NCBI GenBank assembly: GCA_002385735.1 | Contig: DGEB01000051.1 | Location: 32,602-44,375, forward strand | Origin: Peptococcaceae bacterium UBA3937 | GTDB lineage: Bacteria > Bacillota > Peptococcia > DRI-13 > DTU073 | Length of the DNA stretch: 11,774 nucleotides | Direction of reading: 5' to 3' | Shown here: positions 1 to 7,846 of the stretch, piece after piece | How positions within the stretch are numbered: position 1 is the first letter of the stretch | How the letters are laid out: every line of letters begins with the position of its first letter | The notes under the pieces: generated by a model | The model's database searches: none | What the model saw: only the letters and a program-made list of their open reading frames with translations | Told to the model about the DNA's origin: nothing | Program-made: the position numbers and the translations under genes

Positions 1-2084
1 TGGGTTTGGGGCTGCGTTTGGGTCTGGGTTCCGGTTGAGGTCTGGCCTTGCGTCTGGCTTGGGCTTTCCGGTGTTTGTGGTTTATTGAGACCAAAATATT
101 CCTCAAAAACCGCTTTCGCGATATAGCCGGCGGAACCGCTGCCGCTGTTGCCATACTCGATTACCCCGGCAAAAGCAATCTCCGGGTCATCAGCCGGCGC
201 ATAAGCAATAAAAATCCCGTCGAAGTCTTTGTTTTTCACATAGCCTAACCGGCCGGGCTGAGCAGTTCCGGTTTTGGCCGCCACCGGAATATGAGCAGGG
301 AAGTTGCTAAACAGGAAATAGGCTGTGCCCCCCGGGGATGCCACGGCTCGCATCGCCTTTTGCGTTTCCGTAATTACGTCCGGCGGAACCGTCATCTCCA
401 TCACCAGTTCCGGAGCGAACTGCTCCACGAGAATCCCTTCATTATCTATAATTTGGTCCACCACATAAGGCTTGTACCGCTTCCCGTCATTGGCAATGGT
501 GGCCACGTAATTGACGAGCTGGATAATCGTGTACTGGTTATAGCCCTGCCCGATGCTGGTATTAAAGGTATCATAATCATGCCATTGGGTCTCCGCCTGC
601 AACCGTTCCCGGCGCTGCTGTTCCAGCAGGTTTTTCTTCCCCTTTAATTCACGCTCCAGTTCCTTCTTGCTCTGGGCATCAGCTGCCGCGATTTTTTCTT
701 TGTATTCCTTTTCCAGCTTTTCGATTTTCGCATCAATATCGTTGTTGATTTTCTCCCGGCGCTTGCCGAATTCCTGCTCCTGCCACTCGATATGGGGCAA
801 CAGGCCGCTGCTTTCATAGGGCAGGTCAATCCCCGTCTTTTCTCCCAGCCCAAGCTCCCGGCCTACTTTGCCGATCTGAGCGATCCCCGCCCGCCGGCCC
901 ATTTCCTGAAAATAGACGTTACAGGATTTCGCCATGGCCGTGTAATAATTCACCCGTCCATGAACCCCGATACACTTGATATAGGGCGGATACCAATAAC
1001 GGCCGGTACAGGTCACGGTATCCTGGGGGGTAGCCTGGGCGGCGGATAGAACGGACAGCCCCACAACCGGCTTAAAAGTTGAACCGGGCACATAGCTCCC
1101 CTGAATGACCCTGTTGCGCAAAGCCGGCGGTTCATTGTTGAAATAATAGTCGGCCTGCGCCTGGCTCAGGGATTTACCGTTAAAATCCTCCGGGTTAAGC
1201 CCCGGACGACTAGCCATGGCTAAAACCTTACCGGTTTTAACTTCCAGCAATACCGCGCCGCCCGCTTTCGCCTTAGGGTATTTTTCCTGCAACCTGGCCA
1301 GGGTTTCGTCAAAGGCTTTTTCCATCGCCTGCTGCAGCTTTAAATCCAGGGTCAGAACCAGCTTGTCCCCCTGCACGGAAGGCACGGAACGGACCTTCCG
1401 CACCGGCCGGTTTTGCGAGTTCACTTCTACCTGACTGTAACCTTTTTGTCCGCGCAGGTAAGACTCATAATACTTTTCGACCCCGGTTTTCCCCACCAGA
1501 TCATTAATGCCGTAATCCTCAAAACCGGGCTGCTCCAGCTCTTCCTTGATGGAATGAACATAACCCAGCAAATGTCCGGCTAAAAACCCATAAGGATAAC
1601 TGCGCTGAGGATGGACGTCAATACTTACGCCGGGGAGATCCCGCCGCCTTTCCTCAATGGCCGTGACCAATTCGATCGAAACATCCCGTTTGATCACGAT
1701 GGGCTCAAACAAGCGGGTTTTTCCCTTAAACAACTCTTTTACGCTTTCAATGGTGATCTCCGGATCGTTGATAATCTCCACCAGGGTCCGGATGACCTGA
1801 TCCGTGTCCTGATTCTTTAAGTCAAGATAATTTAAGGAAATATTAAAAACAGGGCGATTCGTAACCAATACCTCGTTATTGCGGTCCACAATCTCGCCCC
1901 TGCTGGCATCTTCATGAATCAAACGCGTCGCGTTGGTGACCGCTCTGTTCTGGTAAATCTGGGTTTCAATAATCTGTAACCAGGCTAAACGCAAGATAAG
2001 CACCACAAAAATGGCGATGACGATACCCAGATAGATATTCAACGCCCGCTTCATTAAAATTGTGGTATTCGGTTGCACCTCCAT
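1..2084 (-). CDS. mrdA: Penicillin-binding protein 2 (elongation transpeptidase), 3' end beyond window
   Basis: Class B penicillin-binding protein that cross-links peptidoglycan during side-wall elongation, working with RodA and the MreBCD proteins. I read the frame continuously for 694 codons from 2084 to the window edge with no stop. A membrane anchor lies at about residues 16-38. The dimerisation/pedestal domain follows, with RGEIVDRN near 62-69. The transpeptidase motifs are all present: STFK at 335-338 (catalytic Ser335), SCN at 387-389 and KTGT at 604-607. Residues about 435-500 are a Lys/Glu/Arg-rich predicted coiled coil between the SCN and KTGT motifs, much longer than in E. coli PBP2. 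The visible C-terminus is a Q/T/P-rich low-complexity tail. The ATG at 2084 has AGGTGA about 6 bases upstream; an in-frame ATG at 2054 lacks a well-placed site. The gene follows mreD by 22 bases, so it is the last visible gene of the mre operon. It could be named pbpA or pbp2; the class is certain. Confidence 0.95.
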   Translation of the reverse strand, partial: MEVQPNTTILMKRALNIYLGIVIAIFVVLILRLAWLQIIETQIYQNRAVTNATRLIHEDASRGEIVDRNNEVLVTNRPVFNISLNYLDLKNQDTDQVIRTLVEIINDPEITIESVKELFKGKTRLFEPIVIKRDVSIELVTAIEERRRDLPGVSIDVHPQRSYPYGFLAGHLLGYVHSIKEELEQPGFEDYGINDLVGKTGVEKYYESYLRGQKGYSQVEVNSQNRPVRKVRSVPSVQGDKLVLTLDLKLQQAMEKAFDETLARLQEKYPKAKAGGAVLLEVKTGKVLAMASRPGLNPEDFNGKSLSQAQADYYFNNEPPALRNRVIQGSYVPGSTFKPVVGLSVLSAAQATPQDTVTCTGRYWYPPYIKCIGVHGRVNYYTAMAKSCNVYFQEMGRRAGIAQIGKVGRELGLGEKTGIDLPYESSGLLPHIEWQEQEFGKRREKINNDIDAKIEKLEKEYKEKIAAADAQSKKELERELKGKKNLLEQQRRERLQAETQWHDYDTFNTSIGQGYNQYTIIQLVNYVATIANDGKRYKPYVVDQIIDNEGILVEQFAPELVMEMTVPPDVITETQKAMRAVASPGGTAYFLFSNFPAHIPVAAKTGTAQPGRLGYVKNKDFDGIFIAYAPADDPEIAFAGVIEYGNSGSGSAGYIAKAVFEEYFGLNKPQTPESPSQTQGQTSTGTQTQTQPQT

Positions 2085-2106
2085 TAAACGTCACCTGCCC
2101 CTGCCC

Positions 2107-2601
2107 CTAAAAGCTCTGCTGTTCAACATGCCTGGTCATCCAGTTATAAAAACCATAATAAAGGAACGGAACTAAACAGGTATTGTAAATAGCCACCGGC
2201 AAGACCTTCCAAAACAAGAAAGTCCAATTCCAACTTAGTCCCACAATCTTTCCCAGCAACAGGATCATGCTACCGTGAAAAAGACTGGCTAAAAAAAGCG
2301 AAAACACGGGCACCAAAAGGTTTTCCCGGAAAGTACCCTGCAAAAACCAACCCCAGATAAAAGCAGTGAGGGCTTTCGCCAAAGCGTTCATTCCCCATAA
2401 GCCCCCGATAAAAAAATCCTCCAGCCAGCCGAGAAAAAAAGCGAAAATGGAGCCTTTGAGGTGGCCCTGAAAAATACTGTTAAAAATAACCAGGATTAAT
2501 AACAGGTCCGGTTTTACCCCCGCAATGGTCAAATGGTTAAAAACGGTGGATTCTAATAGAATTCCGCCCATGCCCAATAAAAACAAGATTAAATAATACA
2601 T
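2107..2601 (-). CDS. mreD: Rod shape-determining membrane protein MreD
   Basis: MreD is a small integral membrane partner of MreC and PBP2 in the elongasome. The 164-residue product is almost wholly hydrophobic, with about five predicted membrane segments, and opens with a membrane helix at residues 3-20. The EDFFIGGLWGMNAL segment near residues 61-74 and overall length match the MreD family. The ATG at 2601 is preceded by GGGAG with 9 bases of spacing, and the gene starts 17 bases after the mreC stop. Assignment rests on topology, length and position between mreC and the PBP2 gene, since MreD sequences diverge strongly. Confidence 0.92.
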   Translation of the reverse strand: MYYLILFLLGMGGILLESTVFNHLTIAGVKPDLLLILVIFNSIFQGHLKGSIFAFFLGWLEDFFIGGLWGMNALAKALTAFIWGWFLQGTFRENLLVPVFSLFLASLFHGSMILLLGKIVGLSWNWTFLFWKVLPVAIYNTCLVPFLYYGFYNWMTRHVEQQSF

Positions 2602-2618
2602 CGATGTTCGCTCCCTTA

Positions 2619-3557
2619 TTAGCCATCGGTTCCCACGGCGTGCGCTGTTCCCGTAAGATTTTCCGTTCCGCCCGCCGCCGCGGTTCCTTCATCCAAGCCG
2701 GTATCTTCTGGCAATACAGGCTCTTCCGGCTGTTTCACCTGTTTGATGATAAAGGCCTCTTCCAAGCGATCAAAATCAACAAAGGGTTTGATTTTCGCCG
2801 TCTTCATCAAGCCCGAAGGTTCCAAAGTTACCTCGATCACTTTGCCGATACGGATCCCACTGGGATAGACCCCCCCTAAACCGGAGGTCACAATCGTCTG
2901 ATTCTTCTCAATCGGCACATCATGCGGAAGGTGAATCATCTGCAGATACTGGGCATTATCAACGCCCACCACCACGCCCGGCGTATAGCGGTTCTCGAAA
3001 ATCCGGCCGCCGACCGCGCCTTCCTGATCCAGAATTAACAAAACGTGGGCGGTGTTTGTGGAGACTTGGACTACTTTGCCAATCAATCCGTCGTGGTTTA
3101 CCACGACCATCCCGGGAACAATCCCGTGTTTTTTGCCCTTATCTAAAATAATCATCTCGTACCAGTTGGTGGGATTGCGCCCAATCACTTTCGCCAACAC
3201 CAAATCATAGTTTCCATTTTTTTCCTGTTGATAAGCCAGTAACTCCCTCAGCCGTTCATTCTCCAGCTCCTGTTCCTGCAGGGAAAAGATTTTTTCCCTT
3301 AGCATGCTGTTTTCCTTCATCAACTGCTCGTTTTGCCGGCGCAAGACCTCGTGTTCTTCGAAATAGGCTACAATATTGTCGGCGTAGTTAATGATTGACG
3401 AGATGCCTTTTTGCAAAGGAGCCAGCATCTCCCGGATGGTAATCTCCAGAGGGAAAGCCTTGTTTTTTTCCAAACTGGTTAAAAACATAATCCGGAATGT
3501 CAAAAGGACAATCCCCGTCAATAATACCCCCACCAAAATTTTATTTTTTCTGGTCAC
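2619..3557 (-). CDS. mreC: Rod shape-determining protein MreC
   Basis: MreC is a bitopic membrane protein that forms the extracytoplasmic scaffold linking MreB/MreD to PBP2. With the start chosen here it has 312 residues: a membrane segment at about 5-27, a predicted coiled coil at about 65-115 rich in E, L, Q and R, then the two beta-barrel domains with the family's NWYEMIILDKG and GLIGKV segments. A proline/acidic then Gly/Thr/Ala-rich tail of about 40 residues follows. Two GTG starts are possible. GTG at 3569 directly follows the mreB stop but has only a weak upstream site; GTG at 3557 has AGGTGG with 8 bases of spacing and is preferred. The longer form would add four residues. Tight packing after mreB indicates co-transcription. 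Confidence 0.93.
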   Translation of the reverse strand: MTRKNKILVGVLLTGIVLLTFRIMFLTSLEKNKAFPLEITIREMLAPLQKGISSIINYADNIVAYFEEHEVLRRQNEQLMKENSMLREKIFSLQEQELENERLRELLAYQQEKNGNYDLVLAKVIGRNPTNWYEMIILDKGKKHGIVPGMVVVNHDGLIGKVVQVSTNTAHVLLILDQEGAVGGRIFENRYTPGVVVGVDNAQYLQMIHLPHDVPIEKNQTIVTSGLGGVYPSGIRIGKVIEVTLEPSGLMKTAKIKPFVDFDRLEEAFIIKQVKQPEEPVLPEDTGLDEGTAAAGGTENLTGTAHAVGTDG

Positions 3558-3569
3558 TCCACAACCCAC

Positions 3570-4595
3570 CTAGCCTACGTGCTTATTCGAAACCGTCAGC
3601 TTCTTCAACACCTCAATATTATCTAATGTTCTTCCTGCCCCAATCGCCACCGCGTGCAGCGGTTCTTCGGAAATATGCACCGGCATCCCGGTCTGTTCGC
3701 TAATCAACCGGTCCATTCCTTTTAATAATGCTCCGCCTCCGGCCATCATAATGCCCCGGTCCATAATGTCGGCGGCTAATTCCGGCGGGGTTTTCTCCAA
3801 ACAAATCTTGATCGTGTCGATAATCTGAGCCACCGATTCCGAAATAGCCTCCATGATTTCATCGGCATTAACCGTAATCAGTTTCGGCAGCCCCGTCACC
3901 AAATCCCTTCCCCTTACCTGGTAGGTCTGGTCGTTATCGTCGATCTTCATGGCATAACCAATGTTAATCTTGATTTCTTCCGCGGTTCTTTCGCCCACCA
4001 TCAAACTGTAGGTCCGCTTAATGTAATTAACAATGGATTCATCCAATTCGTCGCCGCCCACCCGGATACTGCGGCTGGTCACAATCCCGCCTAAAGAAAT
4101 CACGGCAACATCCGTGGTGCCCCCACCGATATCGACAATCATATTGCCCGTTGGTTCCTGAATCGGCAAGCCCACTCCAATGGCCGCTGCCATCGGTTCC
4201 TCAATTAAATAGGCTTCTTTCGCCCCCGCCTGGATCGCTGCCTCTCTGACGGCCCTTTCTTCCACCGTGGTAACCCCGGCCGGCACACAAATAACAATCC
4301 GCGGGCGGTTTAACAACGACGGGTTTTTCCGCAAAGCCTTGCGGATAAAATAACGCAACATGGTGTGAGTGACCTCAAAATCAGCAATCACCCCATCCTT
4401 CATCGGACGGATTGCCACTATATTGCCTGGTGTACGGCCAATCATTTGTTTGGCTTCATCGCCAACCGCCAGTACCTTCCCCGAATCCTTGTGTAAAGCA
4501 ACGACCGAAGGTTCATTAATTACCGTGCCCTTTCCTTTGATAAAAACCAAAGTGTTGGCCGTTCCCAAATCAATCCCGATGTCTCTTGTAAACAT
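3570..4595 (-). CDS. mreB: Rod shape-determining actin homologue MreB
   Basis: MreB is the bacterial actin that polymerises with ATP under the membrane and guides side-wall synthesis. The 341-residue product has the usual family length. It shows the phosphate-1 motif [11 protein letters not shown] at 5-15, the [11 protein letters not shown] segment at about 130-140, the phosphate-2 motif DIGGGTTD at 155-162 and the adenosine-binding [11 protein letters not shown] at about 283-293. The reading frame is open up to 4670 and would add a hydrophobic leader, but that extension begins at a TTG without a ribosome site in AT-rich DNA. The ATG at 4595 with AAAGGGGA about 10 bases upstream gives the standard N-terminus. 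It is the first of mreB-mreC-mreD-mrdA. The 78-base gap to maf has AT-rich sequence but no promoter I would defend. In several Clostridia radC lies between maf and mreB; it is absent here. Confidence 0.97.
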   Translation of the reverse strand: MFTRDIGIDLGTANTLVFIKGKGTVINEPSVVALHKDSGKVLAVGDEAKQMIGRTPGNIVAIRPMKDGVIADFEVTHTMLRYFIRKALRKNPSLLNRPRIVICVPAGVTTVEERAVREAAIQAGAKEAYLIEEPMAAAIGVGLPIQEPTGNMIVDIGGGTTDVAVISLGGIVTSRSIRVGGDELDESIVNYIKRTYSLMVGERTAEEIKINIGYAMKIDDNDQTYQVRGRDLVTGLPKLITVNADEIMEAISESVAQIIDTIKICLEKTPPELAADIMDRGIMMAGGGALLKGMDRLISEQTGMPVHISEEPLHAVAIGAGRTLDNIEVLKKLTVSNKHVG

Positions 4596-4673
4596 CTTTT
4601 GCTTTCCCCTTTCTAAAATAAACATTAATAATATGATTAATAGCGAAACTAAATGAAGCGCTATGACCAAGTT

Positions 4674-5291
4674 TTAACGAATTGAGCCAAGAATCTTAAT
4701 GCCGCATTTGCGCAGAAGCTGCATGGTTTTAACTAAAGGAAGACCAACCACGTTATAGTAACAGCCTTCAATGCGTTCGACCAGCAGTCCGCCCAAGCCT
4801 TGAATACCATAAGCTCCGGCTTTGTCGAAAGGTTCCCCGCTTGCAAGATAAGCCGCAATTTCTTCTTCCGTCAGAGAACGAAAATGGACTTTGGTGATCT
4901 CCACCTCCTGGAAAAACCGCAGCTCATCCGCCTGCTGCCGGAGCACACATACTCCCGTCATCACCGCATGCACCGCACCCGACAAAAAAGCCAGCATCCG
5001 CGCCGCGTCATCGGTATCTTTAGGTTTTCCGAGGAGTTGCCCGTCTTTCACCACAATCGTGTCGGCAGCGAGGATAACTTGTCCGCCCGGCAGGGCCGGT
5101 GTTTGCGCGATTTCTTTTTGGGCCGCTTCCGCCTTTTTTAAGGCTAGCTGCCGCACCCATTGGTCATAAGGCGTTCGCGCCCCCTCTTCTTTGATGCTAC
5201 TTTCCACAATGCGGAATTCCAGACCGATTTGTCGCAACAGCTCGGCCCGCCGCGGGGAACGGGAAGCAAGAATAAGCTCCATCTTTTCCAC
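4674..5291 (-). CDS. maf: Maf-family nucleoside triphosphate pyrophosphatase (dTTP/UTP type)
   Basis: Maf proteins hydrolyse non-canonical or surplus nucleoside triphosphates to monophosphates and have been linked to septum inhibition. The 205-residue protein has the family signatures: ASRSPRR at 9-15 near the N-terminus, ADTIV with the probable catalytic Asp77, GKPKD at 88-92, SGxxHxVxTG at about 104-113, FDKAGAYGIQG at about 155-165 and NVVGLP at about 180-185. The GTG at 5291 has AGGAG with 6 bases of spacing. An in-frame ATG at 5282 has AAGGTG at a similar distance and would give the more usual N-terminus MELILASRSP, so the start is uncertain by three codons. It lies 9 bases after the DUF4321 gene and upstream of mreB, a placement common in Firmicutes. 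Substrate class is inferred from the family, not seen directly. Confidence 0.94.
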   Translation of the reverse strand: MEKMELILASRSPRRAELLRQIGLEFRIVESSIKEEGARTPYDQWVRQLALKKAEAAQKEIAQTPALPGGQVILAADTIVVKDGQLLGKPKDTDDAARMLAFLSGAVHAVMTGVCVLRQQADELRFFQEVEITKVHFRSLTEEEIAAYLASGEPFDKAGAYGIQGLGGLLVERIEGCYYNVVGLPLVKTMQLLRKCGIKILGSIR

Positions 5292-5300
5292 CTTTTTCTC

Positions 5301-5561
5301 CTATAACATCTTAAAGTAGACGAACAAGGCCAGAAGAAAACCAACCGCGCTTGCTACGTTGAATTTTAAGGTCAGGCCGAAGGTTATGGTTACAACCAGT
5401 AAATCAAAGGTGGTAGGTTCAAAGCCCAGAGGCTGAAAGCCTTGATTCAGGATCGGCGCATAATCTCCTAAAGCCGTGCCCAAAAGACTTCCTAAAAGAC
5501 CTCCCACAATTAATAAAATCAATAGAAGCAATGGACTGCGTGGTGGCCCATATCCCCCCAA
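5301..5561 (-). CDS. DUF4321 small membrane protein
   Basis: An 86-residue hydrophobic protein with two predicted membrane helices, at about residues 10-30 and 52-83 (the latter perhaps a pair of short segments). The Gly-rich first helix (GGLLGSLLGTALGDY) and the second-half pattern TFDLLVVTITFGLTLKFN are what I recognise as the DUF4321 family of Clostridia. Function is unknown. The start is TTG at 5561, with GGGAGG 5 bases upstream; no ATG in this frame fits. A poly-T/poly-G run directly at the start could cause slippage, but that is speculation. It lies immediately upstream of maf and the mre genes and probably opens that transcript. Confidence 0.85.
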   Translation of the reverse strand: MGGYGPPRSPLLLLILLIVGGLLGSLLGTALGDYAPILNQGFQPLGFEPTTFDLLVVTITFGLTLKFNVASAVGFLLALFVYFKML

Positions 5562-5615
5562 AAAAACCTCCCCCTTAACATGAAAAACCTTTCATTGAGC
5601 AAAGGGCTCTTTTTA

Positions 5616-5644
5616 AGTTTATCATTCTCCTTCTCTTGAAACAA
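5616..5644 (-). promoter_or_regulatory. Possible sigma-A promoter for DUF4321-maf-mre genes
   Basis: On the minus strand TTGTTT (5644-5639) and TAAACT (5621-5616) are separated by exactly 17 bases, with TGA just before the -10 box (extended -10 form). It lies in the 106-base gap between the ATPase gene and the DUF4321 gene, which is the largest break in this part. Both hexamers are imperfect, so it is only a candidate. No clear terminator was seen upstream of it. Confidence 0.35.
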
Positions 5645-5667
5645 GGTGGAATAAATCAAGTATAAAA

Positions 5668-6210
5668 CTAATTTCGCAGCTCCCTTTCCTTTTCCTCGAA
5701 GTATTCCCGCAGCCACCCTAATACCTCGGGATGTTGAAGGGACAGGCCATCCAATTTTTCCCTGATTTCCACGGTATTACAGCTAAATACTTTTTCATTA
5801 TACTGATGATCATAAAAAAAATCCACGTCCGGCGAACCTGCCAGCAGCGAGACCATCGTTGCCGCCATATCCCCCAGAGGTGGTCGGTCAATATGGCTCA
5901 GGCGAAACACAGCTTCGATGGTCGTTCCCTTGCCGGGCATCGAAGCAATCTTCAAATCCCCTTCACAAGCCTGCGCATTGGCCTGCAAAAGAGGAAGCCC
6001 CAATCCCACCTTGCGGGTTTTCCGTGTTGTGTAAAAAGGGTCGGCCGCTTTACGGACCGTTTCTTCATCCATCCCCCGCCCATCGTCCTTAATCCGCACA
6101 ACCAACCGGTCTTTTGGCGTATCCTCCAGAATGTCAATCCAAATGTTCCGGGCGCCGGCCGCCAAAGAATTCTGTACGATGTCCAAAATGTGTAAAGCAA
6201 TTTCGCGCAT
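5668..6210 (-). CDS. Stand-alone histidine-kinase-like ATPase (HATPase_c) of the hydrogenase/Rex-associated type
   Basis: A 180-residue GHKL-fold ATP-binding protein without a phospho-accepting histidine domain, sensor or membrane segment. Visible motifs are the N box ILDIVQNSLAAGA with Asn14, the G1 box DDGRGM at 42-47, DPFYTTR at about 57-63 and GLGL at 69-72. The C-terminal third (about 110-180) is outside the ATPase fold, with acidic and aromatic stretches and a charged helical end. Such proteins resemble sensor-kinase catalytic domains and anti-sigma kinases such as RsbW/SpoIIAB; the true substrate is unknown. The ATG at 6210 has GGGAG with 7 bases of spacing. It follows the PHP gene by 39 bases. 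In Clostridia closely similar genes lie near [FeFe] hydrogenase genes together with DRTGG and PHP genes (from memory), but no hydrogenase gene follows here. Confidence 0.85.
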   Translation of the reverse strand: MREIALHILDIVQNSLAAGARNIWIDILEDTPKDRLVVRIKDDGRGMDEETVRKAADPFYTTRKTRKVGLGLPLLQANAQACEGDLKIASMPGKGTTIEAVFRLSHIDRPPLGDMAATMVSLLAGSPDVDFFYDHQYNEKVFSCNTVEIREKLDGLSLQHPEVLGWLREYFEEKERELRN

Positions 6211-6249
6211 CTTTTTTCTCCCGTCTGTTGCTTCGATTTTTTCTTGCCT

Positions 6250-6993
6250 TCAGCGTATAGTACGAATCGAGCGTCCCTCTTCATGGCGCAGGGCCAGTTT
6301 CAGCTCAGCCAAAGTAGCTTCTTTTATATAGGCAAAACAGCGCGGTGTCGTCAGATCAGATAAATAATGGGCATCAGAGGAAACAACATAAGCAAAGCCC
6401 TCCGCTTTAATCTTGGCCAACTGTGCCGGGTCCCGGGCCAAATGAGGGGTTAACTCCACCCCATCCAGGGGAAGACCCGGAGGGATTGTCCCCAAATAGC
6501 CCCACAGGCTAAAAGCCTGCCGGTCAAGGTGCGAAGCAATACACAGCCCCTGGAGTAAATGAACAGACGCTACCGCCTCTTCCAGCGTAAGGGCTGCCCC
6601 TACCAGCAAAAGCCTTTCCACTTCGCCCACTTTTTGATCATGAGCGTCCACCAGCCACTGCTCCCCCAAAGCTTCTTTTTTATTCTTCAAGGGAGGCAGC
6701 TTGGCATATACTGTTTCCTGGAACTGAAGAGCGTTTTCCAGTTGTTCAAAAAGGCAAACCAAATGGATATCCTCTTTGGTTTGCAACTCCATACCGGGGA
6801 ATACCTTGATCCCCATCTCGTGCCCTTTTTCTAAAAAAGCGGCTGCATTTTCCACGCTGTTATGGTCGGTAATGGCCAGGATCTCCAGCCCCGCCTCCCG
6901 GGCGCGCCCCATTACGGCGGAAGGCAGCATATCGTCAGCGGCACAAGGGGACAGGACGGTATGGATATGTAAATCCATCGCCCATTCTCTCAT
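6250..6993 (-). CDS. PHP-domain metal-dependent phosphoesterase
   Basis: A 247-residue PHP-superfamily protein. PHP domains use a cluster of two or three metals to hydrolyse phosphate esters (histidinol phosphatase, polymerase PHP domains, nucleoside 3',5'-bisphosphatases). The metal ligands look complete: His9 and His11 in DLHIHT, Asp43-His44 in ITDHNS, Glu69 in FPGMEL, His155 in IASHLDR, and Asp207/His209 in SSDAHY. An active enzyme is therefore likely, with unknown substrate. The middle part (about 85-145) is a family-variable insertion. The ATG at 6993 overlaps the stop of the preceding DRTGG gene (TAATG) and has AAGGA 8 bases upstream, so the two are probably translationally coupled. A longer frame to 7029 would overlap the upstream gene and lacks support. 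By context it belongs to the DRTGG/ATPase set. Confidence 0.9.
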   Translation of the reverse strand: MREWAMDLHIHTVLSPCAADDMLPSAVMGRAREAGLEILAITDHNSVENAAAFLEKGHEMGIKVFPGMELQTKEDIHLVCLFEQLENALQFQETVYAKLPPLKNKKEALGEQWLVDAHDQKVGEVERLLLVGAALTLEEAVASVHLLQGLCIASHLDRQAFSLWGYLGTIPPGLPLDGVELTPHLARDPAQLAKIKAEGFAYVVSSDAHYLSDLTTPRCFAYIKEATLAELKLALRHEEGRSIRTIR

Positions 6994-7373
6994 TATGGTT
7001 TTCCTTCCAATCCCAATTTCGATAAACAAACCGCCACTTCATAGGCACTGTCGTTAGTGCCGAAAAGAAAAATCTTTTCCTGATTGGCCCTGGTAATCGT
7101 TTCCGGCTGGGGCAAATGCCCTTCCAAAAACACAATCCCGCTCAGATTAAGTAATTGCGCAATCGCGACGACATTTTGGTTGGTTTGAACCGTAAGCCAA
7201 AGATCGCCTTCTTCGGCATGGCTCATCACATTGCTTAATAAATCACCGATGTAGCAGCCGGTAACCTCTCTGTCCCCGGCAAACCCAGTTGCCATTGTTG
7301 AATCGCCCTGGGCAGTTTCTTCCTCATTCAGTGGTTTTAGCGACAAGTCTTCGACAATCTTCCGTAGCTTCAT
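6993..7373 (-). CDS. DRTGG-domain protein, second copy
   Basis: A 126-residue soluble protein. It contains DREVTG (residues 34-39), a form of the motif for which the DRTGG domain is named, followed by GDLLSNVM, a hydrophobic strand-helix pattern and a GIVFLEG turn near 79-85. It aligns by eye with the upstream gene: both have DLLSxV, then LxLT, then LxGxVFxxG, then AQEK or NQEK, then T...YE. DRTGG domains also occur with CBS pairs in pyrophosphatases and phosphotransacetylases, and are thought to bind small ligands or other proteins; the function here is unknown. Residues about 16-32 are an acidic, low-complexity stretch not expected in the domain core. The ATG at 7373 has GGAGG with 8 bases of spacing; the open frame continues to 7547 but overlaps the upstream gene and encodes a basic low-complexity stretch, so I reject it. 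The stop overlaps the PHP start. Confidence 0.82.
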   Translation of the reverse strand: MKLRKIVEDLSLKPLNEEETAQGDSTMATGFAGDREVTGCYIGDLLSNVMSHAEEGDLWLTVQTNQNVVAIAQLLNLSGIVFLEGHLPQPETITRANQEKIFLFGTNDSAYEVAVCLSKLGLEGKP

Positions 7374-7434
7374 CCGTTCTTCCTCCGCTCTTCTGCTCTG
7401 CTTCATCTTCGTCTGCTGCTTTCTGCCCTTTCCC

Positions 7435-7788
7435 TTACTGCTGTTCGCTGTTTCCTGGGATCCCTTTGCTGTATAATTTGCCGCATGCCTCGTACATCGG
7501 ATAAGCGGTCGATAACAAAGGAAGTCCTTTTTCCTGCGCCAGCTCAATCATTTCCCTGGAGGGTTCTTTTCCCCGGACAAATACCACGCCGACCAAATCA
7601 AGCATTTCCACCGTCCGCAAAACCTGGGGATGAATCAATCCGGTCAAAAGCAGGGTCTTTTCCTTGGTGAAGGCCAGCACATCACTGAGCAAATCCGAAC
7701 CACACGCCGTTTTAATTTCGATATCCGCAAGATTCACATCAGTATATACCTTGGCCTGAAGTATTTTTTGAATTTCGGCTAAATCCAT
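7435..7788 (-). CDS. DRTGG-domain protein, first copy
   Basis: A soluble 117-residue protein (119 if the ATG at 7794 is used). Typical DRTGG-family segments are CGSDLLSDVLAF near 29-40, LLLTGL near 46-51, the VGVVFVRGK turn near 66-74, AQEKGLPLLST and YPMYEACGKL. This is the subtype I know from Clostridial [FeFe] hydrogenase neighbourhoods. No catalytic motif is seen; a regulatory or ligand-binding role is inferred. The AGGAGG run spaces best with the second ATG (7788, about 9 bases) rather than the first (7794, about 3 bases). It follows rex after a 145-base gap containing a Rex-operator-like inverted repeat. It and the next gene look like products of an old tandem duplication that have diverged strongly. 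Confidence 0.84.
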   Translation of the reverse strand: MDLAEIQKILQAKVYTDVNLADIEIKTACGSDLLSDVLAFTKEKTLLLTGLIHPQVLRTVEMLDLVGVVFVRGKEPSREMIELAQEKGLPLLSTAYPMYEACGKLYSKGIPGNSEQQ

Positions 7789-7846
7789 TGCCATTCTCCT
7801 CCTCGTTAAGCTCTTCTTTCATTACGATAATTACTGCCTATATTTA

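Noticed and set aside
4596..4670. Hydrophobic N-terminal extension of MreB
   Set aside because: It would need a TTG start without a ribosome site; the ATG at 4595 gives the standard MreB N-terminus and length.
5519..5716. 65-residue minus-strand frame overlapping the DUF4321 and ATPase genes
   Set aside because: It overlaps both genes in another frame and has no family resemblance or suitable ribosome site.
5731..6195. Plus-strand open frame of 154 codons
   Set aside because: It is antisense to the ATPase gene, whose motifs are complete; composition is that of a shadow frame.
7374..7547. N-terminal extension of the second DRTGG protein
   Set aside because: It overlaps the end of the first DRTGG gene and encodes a basic low-complexity stretch; the ATG at 7373 has a strong ribosome site.
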